Below the pieces are notes generated by a model, which saw only the letters and a program-made list of their open reading frames with translations, searched no databases and was not told the origin of the DNA. Shown here piece by piece: positions 60,577 to 64,000 of a stretch of 64,000 nt of DNA (position 1 is its first letter; each line of letters starts with the position of its first letter). This DNA is from an uncultured Pseudomonadota bacterium (GTDB lineage: Bacteria; Pseudomonadota; Alphaproteobacteria; Rs-D84). A program made the position numbers and the translations under genes. The stretch is from contig CACYHO010000002.1 of assembly GCA_902774285.1 (NCBI GenBank), forward strand, positions 111,498-175,497. Direction: 5' to 3'.

Positions 60577-62291
60577 AAAATATAAATAAGATCTTTGCCG
60601 CCCTGCTCTTGGTATTTATGCCTGCGTTTTCTTTTGCTGCTTCGCCAGATGAAAGTCAACTGGGAAACTTAAGACGGGCATATTGTGCTGCAGACGCTTC
60701 TGGTGTTATAACTTCCAGTCTTTCTTGTGGCGATCAACCATTTAATTGCAAAACATATAAAGATAATTATGATACAGGCAGTTTTAACGAAAATAACAAA
60801 ATTTTAAGTGCCGCATGCCAACCAAAATCAAAAATGTTTACAAACTATACAGATATAACATGGAATGGCAATTTAATGACTGGTACAGAATGTAAATCTG
60901 ATTATAACCATCCTTTTTTGAAAAAGAATTCTAATGAATACAGAAATTTTATTTGCATAAAATCTGATGAAGAAAAGTACAGAGTATACATAAAACCTCT
61001 TCAACAATATTTTGAAAAAACAGCGGTTGAAATGCTTGAAGGTTTTACACAAGAATGTAATAAAACCGAACCGCTGGGAATCGATGACCCAATTCATTTT
61101 GCCCCTAATTCAGGATGGCGAACAAGTTTAGAGGCTGGCGCTGCCGCTGATGTTGAAAAAGCTTATAAAAAATGTGAAGACCGTTGCAAAAAAAATATAA
61201 ATGATAGCACACACATAGCAGACATAAATTTAGCATTTGCTGGTGGAAATTATAAATGCACTAATCCAAGATGCGCCCCTGGATATCGATATGACCAGAA
61301 ATCAAAAACATGCATCCCCGGCCAATCATACGGCGCAGGTGACGGTCAAGCCGCCGGTCTTGTCGGTGCGGGTTCTGGGCAAGCCAACAGAGAACTCGTA
61401 AAAACCCAATCTGGTCCAAACAAAACACGTGATTTGATAAAGGCTGGACGTGAAAACCTTGCGAAAAGCAAAGGCGGAACATTAAAATATCCAGAAGATC
61501 ATAATAAAAACAAAGATGTAAAAGACGAAGCTGATGCATGGCGTGAAGAATGTAAAAAACAAGGTTTAGAGATAACAGAAGATAAAGTAGAAAAAGGCAA
61601 CCGAGTATTGTCTTGTTCTGACCCTTTGCAAAACCAACAAGAAACCAATGATAAAGGCAAATCAAATAAAGATAAACCTGAATATACAGGTGTAGTGATT
61701 GACGCGGAAACAAACAAACCTATACAAAGTGTCCAAATCGCACCGGGCTGCGATAAAACCAACAGCAAAGGTCAATTTAAATGTCCATTATCTGAGGCCA
61801 AGGTCACAATTTCTGTACCAGGCAAATACGAACCGAAAAAAGTTGAATTAAAATTAAAAAAAAATAATGTAATTACATTAAAACCAATAAAACAAGATGT
61901 ATCACTTGCTGCCTCTGGTAAAAAGGCAAAAAAAGAATATCCTATAAAATTGATAGATGCCGATGGAAAAACTATACCAGCCAGCGAAGTAAAGCGTATA
62001 GAAGTTCCAACTGATTGTTCTTCGCCAAGCATAACCAAAGTTATTTGTCCGGAAAGTGTCAAAACACCAGAGATAACAATAAAATTCAACAACGGGAAAG
62101 AACACAAAGTACCATTAAAAACACCTGGTGCTGAAACAACAATAAAGGTGCCAACCAATGTGTTTAATGGTTCGCCTGATAAGACCCCAGAATATACCGT
62201 AGTTGAACTGGTCGATGGAAATAAGAACCCTGTAAACGTAACCCCAGATCAAGTAGATGGTTTGCCACAAGGCTCTAAAATAAAAGTATAA
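60573..62291 (+). CDS. Modular repeat exported protein, N-terminal part up to a frameshift
   Basis: 572 aa before the stop. A signal peptide (AALLLVFMPAFSFAASP) precedes a Cys-containing domain, then the module CTNPRCAPGYRYDQKSKTC (also in the 41262 protein), a Gly-rich linker and beta-sandwich-like repeats. These are a carboxypeptidase-regulatory-like unit (YTGVVIDAETNKPIQSV), a KRIEVPTDCSSPSITKVICP unit and an EYTVVELVDGNKNPVNVTPD unit. The third unit is cut short at 62285: 40 bp present in its other copies are missing, shifting the frame into a TAA at 62289. The repeats resume in another frame. Adhesin or surface-layer role is inferred. Confidence 0.7.
   Translation: MKNINKIFAALLLVFMPAFSFAASPDESQLGNLRRAYCAADASGVITSSLSCGDQPFNCKTYKDNYDTGSFNENNKILSAACQPKSKMFTNYTDITWNGNLMTGTECKSDYNHPFLKKNSNEYRNFICIKSDEEKYRVYIKPLQQYFEKTAVEMLEGFTQECNKTEPLGIDDPIHFAPNSGWRTSLEAGAAADVEKAYKKCEDRCKKNINDSTHIADINLAFAGGNYKCTNPRCAPGYRYDQKSKTCIPGQSYGAGDGQAAGLVGAGSGQANRELVKTQSGPNKTRDLIKAGRENLAKSKGGTLKYPEDHNKNKDVKDEADAWREECKKQGLEITEDKVEKGNRVLSCSDPLQNQQETNDKGKSNKDKPEYTGVVIDAETNKPIQSVQIAPGCDKTNSKGQFKCPLSEAKVTISVPGKYEPKKVELKLKKNNVITLKPIKQDVSLAASGKKAKKEYPIKLIDADGKTIPASEVKRIEVPTDCSSPSITKVICPESVKTPEITIKFNNGKEHKVPLKTPGAETTIKVPTNVFNGSPDKTPEYTVVELVDGNKNPVNVTPDQVDGLPQGSKIKV
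62187..62285 (+). repeat. Repeat unit EYTVVELVDG, copy 1 (truncated)
   Basis: About 99 bp nearly identical to 62525-62623 and 63902-64000. It is followed immediately by GTATAACTG, whereas copy 2 has 40 further bases (62624-62663) before the same GTATAACTG. Confidence 0.85.
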
Positions 62292-62341
62292 CTGTGAATG
62301 GTAAACCAGTTCCTGTTCCCACGAACGGTGGTGAAACCACA

Positions 62342-62461
62342 GTACCAGCTGATGAAGATGACGATGCAAGCGCGGCCAGTGTTTTGCCGCAACAAGATCG
62401 TGCAAAAGCCATAGGAGATTCAGCTGTTGCACCTGATGATTCTGGTAAAGATGGTGCAAAA
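62342..62461 (+). repeat. Acidic-linker repeat, copy 1
   Basis: About 120 bp encoding the ADEDDDASAASVLPQQDR linker and the following Gly/Ala-rich stretch, nearly identical to about 63743-63862, roughly 1.4 kb away. Confidence 0.8.
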
Positions 62462-62524
62462 GGGGCTGCTTCACCTCGTGCAAAAGGTGCTGGTAATCCT
62501 GATGCGGCTTCTGGCGATGGCGAT

Positions 62525-62623
62525 CCAGAATATACCGTAGTTGAACTGGTCGATGGAAATAAGAACCCTGTAAACGCAACCCCAGATCAAGTAGACGGTT
62601 TGCCACAAGGCTCTAAAATAAAA
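62525..62623 (+). repeat. Repeat unit EYTVVELVDG, copy 2
   Basis: Intact copy with the 40-bp continuation at 62624-62663 that is missing from copy 1. Confidence 0.85.
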
Positions 62624-63742
62624 GGAAATAAGGTATATATACCAACCGATTCAATACCAGCACGTATAACTGTGAATGGAACATCCGTCCCTGTTCCAGA
62701 GAATGGCGGTAAAGCCACAGTACCAGCCAGCGAAAAAGCAAAAGATAGTGCATCAAAAAAACAAACACCACACTATAAAGGGGTGGTGGTTGATGAAAAA
62801 GGCAATCCAATTTCTGGCATAAAAATATCAGATAATTGTAAAACTAAACAACAAGGAATGTTTGATTGCAGCGATCCTGCATATGATATTAATATAAAAG
62901 GATATAAACCTGCCAGTGGTGATTTGACGCCTGGTGATGGTAATGTAATTACACTAACACCAGACGATTCAAGCAAATCTGGTGACGCACAAAACAATAA
63001 AGGAAAAGCATATACTGGGTTTAAGTTGGTTGATAAAGACGGCAACCCTGTTATCCCAGACGAAGTATCTGGTTTACCAGCGGGCTCTAAACAAGAAGGA
63101 GATATGATATATATACCAAAAGGTTCAGAACCAAAACGTATAACTGTGAATGGTAAAAAAGTTTCTGTCCCCAAAAAAGCTGGTCCAATCGAAGTACCAG
63201 CCAGCAAAAAAGGAAAAAATGCGACACCGACCAAAGAATACACTATAAAATTGATTGATGCCGAAGAAAACAATATACCATCAAGAAAAATAGATCGTAT
63301 AGAAGTTCCAACTGGTTGTTCTTCGCCAAGCGTAACCAAAGTTATTTGTCCGGAAAGTGTCAAAACACCAGAGATAACAATAAAATTAAAAAATGGTGAT
63401 GAACAAACTGTACGATTACCAGAAAAACCACGTTCTGAAAAAATAAAACTGGCGGGCCCAACAAATTCAGATGGCGCACCTGCTGCTTCTGGTAAAGATG
63501 GTGCTAAAGGGGCTGATAAATCTGATGCAGCTTCTGGCGATGGCGATCCAGAATATACTGTAGTTGAACTGGTTGATGAAGATGGCAAAGCTGTAAACGT
63601 AACCCCAGATCAAGTAAAAGGTTTACCAACTAATGCAAAAGTAGAAGGAAATACTGTATCTATACCAAAAGGTTCAGAACCAGCACGTATAACTGTGAAT
63701 GGAAAGCCTGTCACTGTTCCAGAGAAAGGCGGTAAAGCCACA

Positions 63743-63862
63743 GTACCAGCCGATGAAGATGACGATGCAAGCGCGGCCAGTGTTTTGCCACAACAAGATC
63801 GTGCAAAAGCCACAGGAGATTCAGCTGTTGCACCTGATGATTCTGGTAATGATGGTGCAAAA
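63743..63862 (+). repeat. Acidic-linker repeat, copy 2
   Basis: Near-identical to 62342-62461. It precedes another EYTVVELVDG unit. Confidence 0.8.
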
Positions 63863-63901
63863 GGTGCTGGTAATCCTGATGCGGCTTCTGGCGATGGCGA
63901 T

Positions 63902-64000
63902 CCAGAATATACCGTAGTTGAACTGGTCGATGGAAATAAGAACCCTGTAAACGTAACCCCAGATCAAGTAGATGGTTTGCCACAAGGCTCTAAAATAAAA
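63902..64000 (+). repeat. Repeat unit EYTVVELVDG, copy at the window end
   Basis: Near-identical to copies 1 and 2, ending exactly at the window edge. A more diverged copy (EYTVVELVDEDGKAVNVTPD) begins at about 63548. Confidence 0.8.

Larger units (their letters stand above)
62288..64000 (+). pseudogene. Continuation of the modular repeat protein in a shifted frame (open to the window end)
   Basis: From 62279 an open frame without a stop runs to base 64000 and continues the repeat protein: ITVNGKPVPVP, an acidic ADEDDDASAASVLPQ linker, EYTVVELVDG units, a second YKGVVVDEKGNPISG unit and a second RIEVPTGCSSPS unit. It has no ribosome-binding site or plausible start near its beginning; the frame relation to 60573-62291 is explained by a 40-bp deletion. 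The continued absence of stops over 1.7 kb means the break is recent, reversible, or an assembly error in the repeats. The 3' end is outside the window. Confidence 0.65.

Noticed and set aside
62773..63588. 271-aa minus-strand frame opposite the repeat protein
   Set aside because: It mirrors the repeat codons, and the + strand frame encodes recognisable repeat modules homologous to the upstream gene.

Overview
The window is a dense, AT-rich stretch of a Gram-negative bacterial chromosome. About 60 genes are supported, most in short, tightly packed or overlapping operons. LpxA/LpxB, several signal-peptide-bearing beta-barrel proteins and an autotransporter show an outer membrane. The housekeeping content (leuS, hisS, tyrS, prfA, rpsB-tsf, polA, uvrA, lepB-rnc, tpiA, grpE) is that of a free-standing chromosome using the standard code, with TGA used as a stop. 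A choloylglycine-hydrolase-family enzyme, a TspO homologue, the small gene set and many lineage-specific Cys-rich exported proteins suggest an animal-gut-associated, uncultured alphaproteobacterium. That placement is inference; the sequence alone does not prove it.

Layout. 0-1.8 kb: 3' part of a Cys-rich exported protein, paralogous to the gene at 41.3 kb. 1.8-7.6 kb: lipid A genes, a membrane protein, a tRNA methyltransferase-like gene, and an M23 peptidase/bactofilin/rpiB set joined by 4-bp overlaps. 7.7-10.1 kb: leuS. 10.1-11.0 kb: a non-coding, extremely AT-rich block with inverted repeats and a clear XerCD dif site, so this is the replication terminus. 11-21.4 kb: mscL, aroK, an outer-membrane protein, prfA, hisS, an exported duplicated-domain protein, a YgjP-like hydrolase, transketolase, rnhA and unknowns. 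21.4-31.9 kb: rlmE, a stand-alone SRP M-domain protein, uvrA, rodZ, dusB, ftsB, tspO, comM, lepB-rnc-secG. 32-37 kb: a membrane-anchored bactofilin-like protein, tRNA-Arg with a duplicated 3' end, tyrS, two very small genes, tsf and rpsB. 37-45 kb: an SAM-enzyme-like protein, a three-gene envelope operon, tRNA-Leu(AAG), the 923-aa Cys-rich paralogue, pth and a small beta-barrel. 45-54 kb: polA, a DsbA-like protein, recO, ppiD, tpiA, grpE, an unknown and the choloylglycine-hydrolase-like enzyme. 54-64 kb: an ankyrin/degenerate-subtilase autotransporter facing away from a three-gene operon of Cys-rich exported proteins. The last of these is a long modular repeat protein broken by a 40-bp deletion in one repeat copy.

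Patterns across the window. Right of dif most genes run leftward, as expected for replication converging on dif. The octamer CCCTGCTT occurs at least ten times right of dif, always on the + strand, like a polar FtsK-guiding or Chi-type motif. Several operon-leading genes (trmN6-like, aroK, dusB, ftsB, comM, recO) have a -10 box only 6-7 nt before the ATG, which points to leaderless transcripts. The most original material is the Cys-rich exported family with its repeat protein and catalytically dead subtilase autotransporter, the orphan SRP M domain, the PolA motif A Glu-to-Gln change and the A34 tRNA-Leu.
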